From Paraeggerthella hongkongensis (GTDB lineage: Bacteria > Actinomycetota > Coriobacteriia > Coriobacteriales > Eggerthellaceae): a stretch of DNA of 64,000 bases. The stretch lies in the NCBI RefSeq assembly GCF_003726035.1, contig NZ_QICD01000012.1, positions 1 through 64,000 on the forward strand, given 5' to 3'. Below, one piece after another: positions 37,008 to 46,840 of the stretch (positions are counted from its first letter, which is position 1; every line of letters starts with the position of its first letter). A program made the translations under genes and the position numbers. The notes below the pieces were generated by a model. It ran no database searches. It was not told the origin of the DNA and was given only the letters and a program-made list of their open reading frames with translations.

Positions 37008-37481
37008 ATGAAGGAGAAAACGTTCGGGAAGCTGTGCGCGTGCGCGTGCGCAACGGCGCTCGCCGTTTCGGTGATGGCCGGATGCACGGGCGCGCAGGAA
37101 GCTTCGCAGGAGCCGCCGTCGCTGGTCAACGGCGTGACCGACCAGCAGGAGATCGTGTACTGCCTGTACTTCGGGCTGTATGACAAGGATGCTGGCAAGC
37201 AGGTGCTTACGATGGACGAGGCGAAGGACATTCTCATCCCGCTGTTCGTCGAAGCAGGGTCGGGCTACACGGTGTACGAGGCCGAAGGCGGCTACGCCGC
37301 TGAAGACGGCGCCATCATCCAAAACGATACGCTCGTGTTCGATAGCGTGCACGGAAGCGACCAAGCGGTGATCGGCCTTATCGAAAAGGCAAAAGCGGCC
37401 CTGAACGTCGAGAGCGTTTACTGCGAATCGAAGGCCGTCGGGTACAAGATGTACGGCGGCGTGATGTCTGCCGTGGAGTAA
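37008..37481 (+). CDS. Small exported lipoprotein, DUF3574-like
   Basis: The 157-residue protein has a lipoprotein signal (basic MKEKTFGK, hydrophobic core, lipobox VMAGC with Cys near 25). The mature part contains CLYFGLYDKDAGKQVLTMDE (about 51-70), a layout reminiscent of DUF3574 proteins, whose function is unknown. Family membership is tentative. There is only a weak ribosome site (aaaggggg) before the ATG. Confidence 0.65.
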   Translation: MKEKTFGKLCACACATALAVSVMAGCTGAQEASQEPPSLVNGVTDQQEIVYCLYFGLYDKDAGKQVLTMDEAKDILIPLFVEAGSGYTVYEAEGGYAAEDGAIIQNDTLVFDSVHGSDQAVIGLIEKAKAALNVESVYCESKAVGYKMYGGVMSAVE

Positions 37482-37644
37482 GCTGACGGCGTGGAGCGAC
37501 GCGGCAAGGGTGGGGCGGAGAAGCGTCTTCCTTGCCGCGTCGGTGTTCCGTTCTCCAACGAAGCGTGCCCGGGCTGCGCAGCCCGGGCACGTGGCGGATG
37601 GCCGCGCGAATGCCCGCGCGGACCGAGTGGGATTGAAAAAAGAG

Positions 37645-38430
37645 TTACTTGCCCTGCCAAACCGGCGTGCGCTTCTCGACGAACGCGGCCGGCCCTTCGA
37701 TGCCGTCGGCGGTCTTCTCCAGGAAGCGGTACGCTGCGTCGGAGTAGCGCATGGCATCCTCTTCGGACATCTGGTCGGCGGCGTGCACGATGTTCTTGGT
37801 CCACTTGAGGGCGAGAGGGGCGTTCTTCAGGCACTCTTCGGCCAGCGCGATAGCGCGGTCCATGACCTCTTCGGCCGGCACGACGTAGTTGATCAGGCCG
37901 AGAGCCTTGGCCTCGGGAGCCTTGATCTTCTTGCCGGTCAGCAGAAGCTCCATGCAATCCTTGCGGTTGATATCGCGTGCCAGGCGCACGATGCCGCCCG
38001 TGGAGGCGATGATGCCCAAGCCGACCTCGGTGCAGCCGAACTTGGCGTTCTCGGCGGCAACCACCATGTCGCAGGACAGGGCGATTTCCATGCCGCCGCC
38101 AGCTGCGGAGCCGTTGCATGCGGCGATGACGGGCTTGGAGCACAGGCGCGCGGTCAGGCCGCCGAAGCCGTGCTCGGTCACGGTCTGGCACTCGCCGCCT
38201 TCGCTCAGCTCGGAAAGGTCCTCGCCCGCGCAGAACACCTTGCCCGTGCCGGTGACGATGATCGCGCGCACGGCGGGATCGGTCTCGGCGTTGTTCATGA
38301 TGTTCTCCATGGCCTTGGAGGTGACGCCGTTAAGGGCGTTCGCCACGTCGGGGCGGTTGATGCGGATGATCAGCAGACCGTCCTCGCGAAGTTCGGATAC
38401 GACGGTGTCGGTACCATAGTAATCTGCCAT
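37645..38430 (-). CDS. Enoyl-CoA hydratase/isomerase (crotonase family)
   Basis: The 261-residue cytoplasmic enzyme has the oxyanion-hole segments FCAGEDLSEL (about 65) and NGSAAGGGMEIALSCD (about 105), and both catalytic glutamates appear present (GGGME and CTEVGLG). It should add water to an enoyl-CoA. It resembles CaiD of the carnitine pathway and is divergent from fixABCX, an arrangement that recalls E. coli cai-fix. The start at 38430 follows caaggagg; the longer frame upstream is not translated-looking. The substrate is unknown. Confidence 0.88.
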   Translation of the reverse strand: MADYYGTDTVVSELREDGLLIIRINRPDVANALNGVTSKAMENIMNNAETDPAVRAIIVTGTGKVFCAGEDLSELSEGGECQTVTEHGFGGLTARLCSKPVIAACNGSAAGGGMEIALSCDMVVAAENAKFGCTEVGLGIIASTGGIVRLARDINRKDCMELLLTGKKIKAPEAKALGLINYVVPAEEVMDRAIALAEECLKNAPLALKWTKNIVHAADQMSEEDAMRYSDAAYRFLEKTADGIEGPAAFVEKRTPVWQGK

Positions 38431-38944
38431 TGCTCCTCCTTGACTGGTTGCGATTTCGCGCGAAGCCGCGCGTGGCGCCGAGCGATGTTCCGCACGTGAT
38501 TCGGCTCGATTGCAGCGTGCCGCCGTCGTGTTTTGCTCGCTCGAACAACTGCCCTGAATACTAGCGATCGCAGCTATGCCGTTGCATCGCAAGGCGCATG
38601 GTAATTCGGCGATACTTAAAAATCGGTGCATCGCAAAAAAAGTAGTAGGGATACGTAATGATGCCATTGATCAGGGGCTATGAAACGCGTTTGCGCAGTG
38701 CTTCCCGCGGCGGGGGCGCGGTGTTGCGCCGTGGCGCCGCGCGGGCGATGGAGCCTGCGCGGACGGGCGCGCAGGCATAGTCAAATTGTAAGTAATGATG
38801 CTTTCACGGCGATCTTGCGATGACGCCGCGCGGCGAGCGGTGCAAACTGCTCTCAACGCGCCGAATCCGCCGCATGTTCCCCTCGAAGGCGGCGGATCGC
38901 GTCCGAACGCTTTACAAAGGCAAACGAGAAGGGAAAGGTACAGG
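38431..38944. promoter_or_regulatory. 514-bp divergent control region between enoyl-CoA hydratase and fixA
   Basis: No gene is seen. Two identical tgcatcgcaa sites lie at 38583-38592 and 38627-38636, 44 bp apart, which is about four helical turns. A second pair, tacgtaatgatgc (38652-38664) and taagtaatgatgc (38789-38801), differs at one position. These are candidate binding sites for the regulator of the fix genes. The regulator is not identifiable. Confidence 0.4.
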
Positions 38945-39703
38945 ATGAAAATCGTTGCTGCTTTCAAGGTGGTTCCCGACGATCAGGACATCCAGGTGTC
39001 CGCGGACGGCTCCCTGGATTATTCCAAGGCCAAGGGCATCGTGTCCACGTACGATCTGAACGCCCTCGAGGCGGCCGCCCAGCTGGCTGCGGCCAACGAC
39101 GGTTCCACGGTGGTCGCGATGACGGCGGGCCCCGCTTCCATCGACGACTCCAAGCTGAAGAAGAACGTGCTGGCTCGCGGCGTGGACGAGCTGTTCATGG
39201 CCGCCGACGACGCGTACGCGAACATGGACGCCCGCGCAACGGCGGAGGCGCTGGCCGCACTGGTCGGCAAGGTGGGCGCGTTCGACCTCATCCTGTGCGG
39301 CGACGGCTCCGCTGACAACTATGCGCAGCAGGTTGACGTGCAGTTGGCCGCGAAGCTGGGCCTTCCCGTGGTGAACGGCGCCACGAAGATCGAGGCGCAG
39401 GGCTTGTCGCTCATCGTCGAGCGCACGCTCGAGGACGTCGTCGAAACCGTCGAGGTGCCCCTGCCCGTCGTTGTGTCCGTGTCGCCCGATATCGCGCTGC
39501 CCCGCATTCCCGGCATGAAGGACATCCTGGCCGCCGGCAAGAAGCCGATGAACGTGGCCGGTGCCGAGGCGGCTGTCGACGGCGCTATCGACGTTGTCTC
39601 CTGCAAGGCTCCCGATCAGGCCGACCGCAAGCTCGAGATCCTCGACGCTTCGGCTGATGGCGCGATCGAGCAGTTCGCTGCAGCCCTCAAGGCCGCCCTG
39701 TAG
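38945..39703 (+). CDS. fixA: Electron-transfer flavoprotein beta subunit, FixA type
   Basis: The 252-residue subunit begins MKIVAAFKVVPDDQDI and carries the ETF-beta core (DLNALEAAAQLA, about 38; DGSADNYAQQVDVQLAAKLG, in part, about 120). With FixB it holds flavin and, in the FixABCX complex, bifurcates electrons from NADH to quinone and to ferredoxin or flavodoxin. The start at 38945 is set by homology; the upstream gaaaggtacagg is an acceptable site. It leads a four-gene operon. Confidence 0.92.
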   Translation: MKIVAAFKVVPDDQDIQVSADGSLDYSKAKGIVSTYDLNALEAAAQLAAANDGSTVVAMTAGPASIDDSKLKKNVLARGVDELFMAADDAYANMDARATAEALAALVGKVGAFDLILCGDGSADNYAQQVDVQLAAKLGLPVVNGATKIEAQGLSLIVERTLEDVVETVEVPLPVVVSVSPDIALPRIPGMKDILAAGKKPMNVAGAEAAVDGAIDVVSCKAPDQADRKLEILDASADGAIEQFAAALKAAL

Positions 39704-39751
39704 GTTCCGTCTTCCGATAATCCGCTGTCTGAGAGAAAGGCTAGCATACCC

Positions 39752-40636
39752 ATGAAAGCACTTGTTATTGCCGAGCGCGCCGACGCTGCCCGCGAGCTTG
39801 CCGCCGGAGCCCGCACCATGGCCGATGAGGTCGTCCTCGTTTCCTTTGGCGATGCGCCCGCTGCCGTTGCCGACAAAGTGGCGAAGGTGTCCGTACCCGA
39901 AGGCTCCGTTTTGGACGACGCCGCCGATACCGTGATCGCCGTGCTCGACGCCGAGCAGCCGAGCGTCGTGCTGGTCGAGCCCACGCGTCACATGAAGACG
40001 ATCGCTGGCCGCCTGGCCGCGCATGCGGGCGCCGCCGTTATCACCGACGTCATGGAATTCGCCGCTGACGGCGCGAAGAGCCTGTACTTCGGCGGCGTGG
40101 CCGAGCGCGTGCAGAAGGCTGCGGGCGACGTGGCCATCTACACGGTTTCCGCTGGCGCGTTCGAAGGCGCCGAGGCAAGCGGCGCGAACGCGGTCGAGGA
40201 CGTGGCCTGGGTTGCCCCGGCCAATCCGGTGAAGCTCGTGTCCTCCAAGCCCATCGAAAAGAGCGGCGTTGACCTGGGCAAGGCTGACGTGGTCGTGGCT
40301 GCGGGCCGTGGCTTCGCGGAGGAGTCCGAGCTTGACTTGGCTCGCGCGCTGTGCGAAAAGCTGGGCGCCGGCCTGGGTTGCTCGCGTCCGCTGACCGAGG
40401 GCGTGGACTGGCTTCCCACCGAGACCTACGTTGGCGTGTCCGGCCTCATGCTGTCGCCGAAGGTCTACGTGGCTTGTGGCATTTCCGGCCAGATGCAGCA
40501 CATGGTGGGCTGCAATCGCGCCGGCACGATGTTCGCCATCAACAAGGACAAGAACGCGCCGGTCTTCAAGCAGTGCGACTTCGGCCTGGTGGGCGACATC
40601 AAGGATGTGCTGCCGGCTTTGACGGCAGTGCTGTAG
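39752..40636 (+). CDS. fixB: Electron-transfer flavoprotein alpha subunit, FixB type
   Basis: The 294-residue protein starts MKALVIAERADAARELAAG and has the conserved FAD-binding C-terminal half, including GRGFAEESEL (about 183) and ISGQMQHMVG (about 241). It pairs with FixA. Length matches FixB. It is 48 bp after fixA with a gagaaagg site. Confidence 0.93.
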   Translation: MKALVIAERADAARELAAGARTMADEVVLVSFGDAPAAVADKVAKVSVPEGSVLDDAADTVIAVLDAEQPSVVLVEPTRHMKTIAGRLAAHAGAAVITDVMEFAADGAKSLYFGGVAERVQKAAGDVAIYTVSAGAFEGAEASGANAVEDVAWVAPANPVKLVSSKPIEKSGVDLGKADVVVAAGRGFAEESELDLARALCEKLGAGLGCSRPLTEGVDWLPTETYVGVSGLMLSPKVYVACGISGQMQHMVGCNRAGTMFAINKDKNAPVFKQCDFGLVGDIKDVLPALTAVL

Positions 40637-40638
40637 AA

Positions 40639-40687
40639 AGCTTCGATCTGCGGGAGGGCTCATGGAGGCCTCCCGCTTCAAGAAGCT
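40639..40687 (+). other. Hairpin between fixB and fixC
   Basis: A stem gcgggagg (40650-40657) / cctcccgc (40669-40676) is enclosed by agctt / aagct (40639-40643 and 40683-40687). No T-run follows, so it looks like a processing or mRNA-stability element that may set fixAB and fixCX levels apart. Confidence 0.5.
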
Positions 40688-40773
40688 CGAACCTTGCTGG
40701 TCAGGCGAGCGAGCGGGCTTTTGCGGTGAAGCTGGTGTGTTGTTGATTTTCATAAGACGAGAAAGGATGAAAG

Positions 40774-42075
40774 GTGTCTGAGACCGATTTCGACATCATC
40801 GTCGTGGGGTCCGGGTGCGCCGGGGCCGTGGCCGCTTACGTGGCCGCGTCCGCCGGCAAGAGCGTCCTCGTGGTCGAGCGCGGCAACTTCGCCGGCGCCA
40901 AGAACATGACGGGCGGGCGGATCTACTCGCATTCGCTCAAGGAGGTCTTCCCGGACTTCGAGCAGGAGGCGCCCCTCGAGCGCAAGATCACCCACGAGCG
41001 CATCGCGCTTCTGGACGCGCGCTCGAGCATGGCCGTCGACTTCACGAGCGACGAACTGGCGGAGGAAGGCAAGGACTCCTACGCCGTCCTGCGCGCGCCG
41101 TTCGACCAGTGGCTCGCCTCGAAGGCCGAGGACGCGGGCGCCGAGTACATCTGCGGCATCGCCGTGGAGGAGCTCATCAAGGACGAGGCGGGCCGCGTGG
41201 TGGGCGTGCGCGCGGGCGAGGACGAGATCACCGCGCAGGTGGTCATCCTGGCCGAGGGCGTGAACCCGCTTTTGTCCGAGAAGTGCCTGGGCAACCCGCG
41301 CCCGAAGGCGAACGAGATGGCCGTGGGCATCAAGCAGGTGTTCGAGCTGCCGGCCTCCCAGATCGAGGACCGCTTCCTGTGCCCGGAGGGCGAGGGCGCG
41401 GCGATGCTGTTCGTGGGCGACTGCACGCACGGAAACGTGGGCGGCGGCTTCCTGTACACCAACAAGGACTCGATCAGCCTGGGCCTCGTGGCCACCATCT
41501 CCACGGCGGCCGACGCGTCGAACCCGTACCCGGTGTACCAGATGCTCGAGGACTTCAAGAACCATCCGGCCGTGGCGCCCATCATCCGCGGCGCGAAGCT
41601 GGTGGAGCACTCCGGCCACATGGTGCCCGAGGGCGGCTACAACATGATCCCGAAGTACGTCTTCGACGGCTGCCTGGTGGCCGGCGAGACGGCGGGCCTG
41701 TGCATGAACATGGGCTACCAGGTGCGCGGCATGGACTTCGCCGTGGCCAGCGGGCGCATGGCGGCCGAGGCCGCGGTCGAGGCCATCGATAAGGGCGACG
41801 TCTCCGAGGCGGGGCTGTCCTCCTACAAGGCCAAGATGGAGGACTCGTTCGTCATCAAGGACCTGCGCACCTTCAGCAAGTGGCCCCACGTCATGGAGCA
41901 CTGGGACTCGATGTTCACCGACTACCCCGTCATGGTGAAGGAGATCTTCAACGCCATGTTCAGCGTGGACGGCGCGCCGCAGAAGCCGCTCGTGAAGCGC
42001 ATGATGCCCATCGTGAAGAAGCGCGGGCTGTTCAAGCTCGCTCGCGAAGTGAGAGGAGCGACGAAGGCCCTATGA
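40774..42075 (+). CDS. fixC: FixC-type flavoprotein oxidoreductase
   Basis: The 433-residue FAD protein of the ETF-quinone oxidoreductase family begins with VVGSGCAGAVAAYVAA (about 11-26) and has the C-terminal GETAGLCMNMGYQVRGMD segment (about 305). It passes electrons from FixAB toward FixX and quinone. The GTG start follows gaaaggatg. Codon third positions here are almost all G or C, visibly more extreme than in fixA and fixB. The stop overlaps fixX (ATGA). Confidence 0.93.
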   Translation: MSETDFDIIVVGSGCAGAVAAYVAASAGKSVLVVERGNFAGAKNMTGGRIYSHSLKEVFPDFEQEAPLERKITHERIALLDARSSMAVDFTSDELAEEGKDSYAVLRAPFDQWLASKAEDAGAEYICGIAVEELIKDEAGRVVGVRAGEDEITAQVVILAEGVNPLLSEKCLGNPRPKANEMAVGIKQVFELPASQIEDRFLCPEGEGAAMLFVGDCTHGNVGGGFLYTNKDSISLGLVATISTAADASNPYPVYQMLEDFKNHPAVAPIIRGAKLVEHSGHMVPEGGYNMIPKYVFDGCLVAGETAGLCMNMGYQVRGMDFAVASGRMAAEAAVEAIDKGDVSEAGLSSYKAKMEDSFVIKDLRTFSKWPHVMEHWDSMFTDYPVMVKEIFNAMFSVDGAPQKPLVKRMMPIVKKRGLFKLAREVRGATKAL

Positions 42076-42371
42076 GTGCTATTGCTGACATCACCGTCAA
42101 CGTCGACGAGTTCCTGGCGTTGGACAAGTACGAGGTGGACGAGGAGAACGCCCACATCGAGCTGGCGGACGACCCTGACACCGAGGAGTTCCTCAAGCTG
42201 GTGCGCGTGTGCCCGGCGGCCCTCTACAAGATCGACGAGTCGGGCGCGAAGTCGTTCGACTACGCCGGCTGCCTGGAGTGCGGCACCTGCCGCATAGCCT
42301 GCGGGTCGACCATCGTCAAGAAGTGGGAGAACCCCCAGCCCACCATGGGCGTGGAGTACCGCTTCGGCTAG
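42072..42371 (+). CDS. fixX: Ferredoxin-like FixX
   Basis: The 99-residue Fe-S protein has RVCPAALY (about 51) and GCLECGTCRIAC (about 67-78), which bind the clusters that accept low-potential electrons from FixC. It overlaps fixC by 4 bp and shares its very GC-rich codon choice. A strong terminator follows. Confidence 0.93.
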   Translation: MSAIADITVNVDEFLALDKYEVDEENAHIELADDPDTEEFLKLVRVCPAALYKIDESGAKSFDYAGCLECGTCRIACGSTIVKKWENPQPTMGVEYRFG

Positions 42372-42412
42372 GATCGGAAAGCCCTGTTTCGATCCCCGTA
42401 TCGTTTCGCCTG

Positions 42413-42450
42413 ACCGGGCCGCAGCATCGCGCTGCGGCCCGGTTGCTTTT
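42413..42450 (+). terminator. fixABCX terminator
   Basis: A perfect 13-bp stem (accgggccgcagc / gctgcggcccggt) with a 5-nt loop is followed by tgctttt. Confidence 0.8.
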
Positions 42451-42627
42451 CGGCCTCGCGCGGTGCAAGCGCGGTAGGGAGGGGAAGGACGATCGCAGGC
42501 GCGCAGCTGGTTTCGGCGACGTTTCGCAACGGTTCCGAACGGGTGCCAAAGCCGGATCTTCCGGTGCCGTGCCGCTGCGTGCGCGTACAGTGGGCCTCGA
42601 TGAAAGCCAGTGAAAGGAGCAAAGAAC

Positions 42628-43116
42628 ATGAGTACGCTCGTTGTGCTCGGGTACCCGAGCGAGATGGAAGCGAAATCCGCTTACCAGAAGATTCTCGACC
42701 TTGACAAGAACCTTATCGTAAGCCTGCAATCGGTTGCGGTCGTTGCCCGTCGTGCCGATGGCAAATACGACGTGGTGACGCCTGATTCCAAGATAGGCAC
42801 GTCTGCGGTATGGGGCCTGTTCTGGGGCGTTTTGTTCGGGGTGCTCTTCTTCGTGCCGATATTCGGCGCGGCTATCGGGGCCGGCATCGGCGCTTTGACC
42901 GGCGCCATCGTCAAGCACGGCGTAGACAAGGATTTCCAGGATCGCGTGCGCAACCTGCTTTCCGTCGACGATAGCGCCGCCGTGTTCATGGTGGTCGACG
43001 GCATGACCACCGACAAGTTCGTCGAGGCCGTCAAGCCCTTCGGCGGCGACGTGCTGCAAACGTCGCTGTCCATTAAAGACGAGGAAGAGCTCAAGCACGC
43101 CTTGTTCAAGAACTAG
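42628..43116 (+). CDS. DUF1269-family membrane protein
   Basis: The 162-residue protein has two alpha/beta segments around a glycine-rich membrane hairpin (about 58-98: VWGLFWGVLFGVLFF, then GAAIGAGIGALTG). This matches the DUF1269 family of uncharacterised proteins. The ATG at 42628 follows gtgaaagg. It has its own terminator. The function is unknown. Confidence 0.8.
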   Translation: MSTLVVLGYPSEMEAKSAYQKILDLDKNLIVSLQSVAVVARRADGKYDVVTPDSKIGTSAVWGLFWGVLFGVLFFVPIFGAAIGAGIGALTGAIVKHGVDKDFQDRVRNLLSVDDSAAVFMVVDGMTTDKFVEAVKPFGGDVLQTSLSIKDEEELKHALFKN

Positions 43117-43142
43117 GCCCCGCCCCGTTTCCGCGCGTGTCG

Positions 43143-43170
43143 AAGCCGCCCTTTCCAGGGGCGGCTTTTT
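43143..43170 (+). terminator. Terminator after the DUF1269 gene
   Basis: A 9-bp stem (aagccgccc / gggcggctt, 43143-43151 and 43159-43167) is followed by a T-run. Confidence 0.8.
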
Positions 43171-43362
43171 CACGATGCGCTGCTTGGGGGCCATGCGCTT
43201 CGCAAGCTCTCTGCGGCATGGTGGGCGCGAAGGGGGACCCGTGACGATTTCCCAAGCCGTTCCGAACGCCTGTTTTGCCGTAAAACCTATTTCGTGGCTG
43301 TGCAAGGGCAAATCATGGGATACCATTGCATTGGGAAACGATCATGAAGAGAGGAGAGTCGC

Positions 43363-43941
43363 ATGATGGACGAGAACAAGCTGGGCAATAAGATCACGAC
43401 GCTGCGCGAGGCGCATCACCTATCCGTGCAGGATCTGGCCGATCGCTGCAGCTGCGACGTCGAGGTTGTGGAAGGCCTGGAGGCCGGGAAGCTGCCGCCC
43501 TCGCTTGCTCCGCTCATCAAGATCACCCGCGCGCTCGGTGTTCGCCTGGGCACGCTCATGGACGACGACGAGAACCTGGGGCCGGCCTACATCGATCGCG
43601 AGCAGATGATCGAGGTCGAGCGCGTGAAGTCGCTGCAAACGGCCAGCGATGCGGGCGACTTGAGCTACTTCAGTTTGGCGGCGGGGCGCCCGTCGCGCCA
43701 CATGGATCCTTTCATCATCACCGTCACGCCCTCCGGCGAGACCGATCATGAGCTGGTCGGCCATGAAGGGGAGGAATGGCTGTTCGGCATGGAGGGCTGC
43801 ATCGAGATCGAGTACGGCAAGGAAGTCTACGTGCTGCATCCCGGCGAGAGCATCTACTACGACTCCATCGTGCCCCACCAGGTGCGCGCCCACGACGGGC
43901 AGAACGCCAAGTTCCTCGCCGTCGTGTACACGCCGCTGTAG
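43363..43941 (+). CDS. XRE-family regulator with C-terminal cupin domain
   Basis: The 192-residue protein has an N-terminal helix-turn-helix (about 8-62: [19 protein letters not shown], then LGVRLGTLM) and a C-terminal cupin barrel (about 105-190) with [12 protein letters not shown] and [17 protein letters not shown] carrying the metal-site His and Glu residues. Such regulators sense a small ligand. It is 50 bp before the acyl-CoA ligase gene and probably controls it; the two appear to form one operon. Either of two adjacent ATGs may start it. Confidence 0.88.
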   Translation: MMDENKLGNKITTLREAHHLSVQDLADRCSCDVEVVEGLEAGKLPPSLAPLIKITRALGVRLGTLMDDDENLGPAYIDREQMIEVERVKSLQTASDAGDLSYFSLAAGRPSRHMDPFIITVTPSGETDHELVGHEGEEWLFGMEGCIEIEYGKEVYVLHPGESIYYDSIVPHQVRAHDGQNAKFLAVVYTPL

Positions 43942-43991
43942 GCTCGCGCCTTCGCCGACCGCACTCGATCTACAACAAGGAAGTGACCCGC

Positions 43992-45683
43992 ATGCCTGAA
44001 CCTACTGCATCCGAGGCCCTCGCCGGCTCACCGGATTATCCCTTGCATTCCGAAAAGACCATCGGCCGCTATTTTCGCGACCAAGTGGCCGTCGATCCCG
44101 ATCATGAGTTCGTCGTGTACCCGGATCGCTCCCTGCGCTGGACCTACAAGGATTTCGACGAGCGCACGGACAACCTGGCGCGCGGCCTGCTGGCCATCGG
44201 CATGGAGCCGGGCGACCATCTGGGCGTTTGGGCGCGCAACATTCCCGACTGGCTCACGTTCATGTACGCCACGGCCAAGATCGGCGTGGTCATGGTCACG
44301 GTGAACCCCGTGTACAAAAGCCATGAGCTGGACTACGTGCTGAAGCAGTCCGACATGAAGGCGCTGTGCGTGATCGATGCGTACCGCGACGTCGACTACC
44401 TCAAGATCATCCGCGACCTGGTGCCCGAAACGCTTGCGCAGCAGCGCGGTCATTTGGAGACCGAGAACTATCCGCGCCTCAAGAACATCATTTACATGGG
44501 GCCGGAGAAGCATCGCGGCTGCTACAGCGTGCCCGAGCTCATCTTGTTGGGGCAGCACGTGCCCGAAAGCGCGCTCGAAGAGGCTGAGACGCGTTTCGAC
44601 AACAACGACGTGGTCATGATGCAGTACACTTCCGGCACGACGGGCTTTCCCAAGGGCGTCATGCTCACGCACCGCAACATTCTGAACAACGGCTTCTATA
44701 TCGGCGAAGGCCAGAAGCTCGGGTCTGCGGACCGCGTGACGCTGCCCGTGCCGTTCTTCCATTGCTTCGGCTGCGTGCTGGGCGTGATGGCCAACCTCAC
44801 GCACCGCTCCACCATGATCATCGTGGAGGAGTTCGACGCGGGGCTGGTGCTGCAGGCCGTCCACAAGGAGCGCGCCACCGCGCTGTACGGCGTGCCCACC
44901 ATGTTCATCGCCGAGCTGAACCACCCCGATTTCGATTCCTTCGACCTGAGCAGCTTGCGCACCGGCATCATGGCCGGCAGCCCGTGCCCGCCCGAGACTA
45001 TGCGCGAGGTCATGGATCGCATGTTCATGAAGGAGATCACCATCTGCTACGGCCTGACCGAGACGAGTCCCGTGTTCACGCAGACGAGCGCCGACGACGA
45101 TATCGAGCACAAGTGCGAGACGGTGGGCCGCAAGCATCCCCCCGTGCTGGTGAAGATCGTCGATCCCGAGACCGGCGAGGAGTGCGGCATCGGGGAGCCG
45201 GGCGAGCTGTGCTGCAAGGGCTACAACGTCATGAAGGGCTATTACAAGATGCCCGAGGAGACGGCGCGCGCCATCGACGAGGACGGCTACCTTCATTCGG
45301 GCGACTTGGGCACGCTTGACGAGGACGGCTACTACCGCGTCACCGGGCGCGTCAAGGACATGATCATTCGCGGCGGCGAGAACGTCTATCCGCTTGAGGT
45401 GGAGAACTTCCTGCTCACCATGCCCGGCGTGCTCGATGCGCAGGTGGTGGGCATTCCCGACAAGAAGCTCGGCGAGCTGGTGGGCGCGTTCATCCGCGTG
45501 CGGCCCGGCTACGAGAACATGACCGAGGAGGACGTGCGCGCGTTCGCCATTCCGCGCATCGCGCGCTACAAGGTTCCCAAGCACGTGTTCTTCGTGGAGG
45601 ACTTCCCTATGACGCCGTCCATGAAGGTGCAGAAGTTCAAGTTGCGCGAGATGGCTCAGGAGCTGGTCGCGACAGGGAAGTAG
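43992..45683 (+). CDS. AMP-forming acyl-CoA ligase
   Basis: The 563-residue enzyme activates a carboxylic acid to its CoA thioester through an acyl-adenylate. The P-loop-like [11 protein letters not shown] (about 215), YGLTETSP (about 352), the hinge [18 protein letters not shown] (about 436) and the C-terminal [10 protein letters not shown] lysine (about 550) are intact. The sequence resembles medium/long-chain or CaiC-type ligases. With the enoyl-CoA hydratase and fixABCX it suggests CoA-dependent use of an unsaturated or carnitine-like acid; the substrate is not known. Its 3' end overlaps the convergent gene by 28 bp. Confidence 0.9.
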   Translation: MPEPTASEALAGSPDYPLHSEKTIGRYFRDQVAVDPDHEFVVYPDRSLRWTYKDFDERTDNLARGLLAIGMEPGDHLGVWARNIPDWLTFMYATAKIGVVMVTVNPVYKSHELDYVLKQSDMKALCVIDAYRDVDYLKIIRDLVPETLAQQRGHLETENYPRLKNIIYMGPEKHRGCYSVPELILLGQHVPESALEEAETRFDNNDVVMMQYTSGTTGFPKGVMLTHRNILNNGFYIGEGQKLGSADRVTLPVPFFHCFGCVLGVMANLTHRSTMIIVEEFDAGLVLQAVHKERATALYGVPTMFIAELNHPDFDSFDLSSLRTGIMAGSPCPPETMREVMDRMFMKEITICYGLTETSPVFTQTSADDDIEHKCETVGRKHPPVLVKIVDPETGEECGIGEPGELCCKGYNVMKGYYKMPEETARAIDEDGYLHSGDLGTLDEDGYYRVTGRVKDMIIRGGENVYPLEVENFLLTMPGVLDAQVVGIPDKKLGELVGAFIRVRPGYENMTEEDVRAFAIPRIARYKVPKHVFFVEDFPMTPSMKVQKFKLREMAQELVATGK

Positions 45684-46657
45684 ACGTTGCGGGCATCGCC
45701 GTCCTTTGCGCGCTTCACGCGCCCGGTCGCCGTAAGGTGGTCGAGGATGGCGATGCCTTCCATGAGGATGCACCAGCGCTGCATGAGCGAGATCTCGCTC
45801 CAGATTCTGCTCGGCACGTTCCAATGGATGCGCCGCACGACGTCCTCGCCGGTCAAGCCCGGTTCGCGTTCCACGATGCCCACGGTTTCATCCAGCCGCT
45901 CTATATGGTGGCGCTTCAGCCAATCGATGCGCTCGCGGAAATCGGGGCGGTTTTCGCCATGCGACACCAACAGCGCATCGATCTCCATGTTCCGCACGCG
46001 GTCCAGGCTGTTCAGATAGGCTTGCAGGCTGTCCGATCCGTCGGGGAACACGGTGATGCCGGGGGATATGACGAACAGCACATGATCGCCGCCGAACAGG
46101 GTTTTGCTGCCGGGCTCGTACAGCGACAGGTGATCGGGCGTATGGCCGGGCGTTGCCACCACCTGAAGGCGGTAGCTTCCAACGTCGACGACGTCCCCGT
46201 CGCCCACGACAACCGGCGCGCACCGATCGATGTCGATGACGCGCGGGCCCGTTACCGAGCGCACGAGCGCGTCGGCTTCGGTTCGGGGGACGCCCTCTTC
46301 CGCAAGGCGCCGGAAATCTTCATGCAGCTCCGCCGTCCCCCCGTCGCGAGCCATGCCCAAGCCCTCGGCGCTCAGGTAGACGGTCGCTCCTGCGGAAGCG
46401 ATGCGATCCATAAGGCCCACGTGGTCGTAGTGCAGGTGCGTCAGGAAGTACGATGCTTTCGACGGATCCGCGCCTAGCTCTTCAAGGGCGTCGCGCAGGA
46501 TCGCGTACCCGTCTTCGGTGGGGGCTCCCGTATCCACGATGAGCGCGTCTGCGCCGTCTTTCACCACGTAGCAGTTGGTATCGCTCGTGCTCACGTTGTT
46601 GAACGGCACTTTGATTTCGTATATGTCGGGGTTGGTGCGGATGCGCGTGCTGTGCAT
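45656..46657 (-). CDS. MBL-fold metallo-hydrolase
   Basis: The 333-residue protein has the metal motif THLHYDHVG (about 76-84), [11 protein letters not shown] (about 165) with the next metal His, an Asp in FGGDHVLF (about 182) and SHGENRP. The C-terminal third is helical. The layout resembles the glyoxalase II/flavin-free MBL group. It may hydrolyse a thioester such as an acyl-CoA, given its neighbour, but this is inference. An aaggaacc site precedes the ATG at 46657. The last 28 bp overlap the end of the acyl-CoA ligase gene on the other strand. Confidence 0.82.
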   Translation of the reverse strand: MHSTRIRTNPDIYEIKVPFNNVSTSDTNCYVVKDGADALIVDTGAPTEDGYAILRDALEELGADPSKASYFLTHLHYDHVGLMDRIASAGATVYLSAEGLGMARDGGTAELHEDFRRLAEEGVPRTEADALVRSVTGPRVIDIDRCAPVVVGDGDVVDVGSYRLQVVATPGHTPDHLSLYEPGSKTLFGGDHVLFVISPGITVFPDGSDSLQAYLNSLDRVRNMEIDALLVSHGENRPDFRERIDWLKRHHIERLDETVGIVEREPGLTGEDVVRRIHWNVPSRIWSEISLMQRWCILMEGIAILDHLTATGRVKRAKDGDARNVYFPVATSS

Positions 46658-46840
46658 GGAGGTTCCTTGCCGGATCGGTATCGTTTCAGGTGCACGATAC
46701 CACGAAATACGGGCCGCCACGGTATCGCCACGTTTCGCGTCTTTTGGGTAGGCGCGCGTCTTTTGCGCATGTGGACGCGTCATCGGAGGCGAGCTTGCCG
46801 AAGGCTGCAGCGCGCAGTGCGCGCTCTCGGGCTGCGCGTC

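Noticed and set aside
37645-45683. A complete carnitine (cai) operon
   Set aside because: Only CaiD-like and ligase-like enzymes are present with fixABCX; CaiA, CaiB and the CaiT transporter are not in the window.
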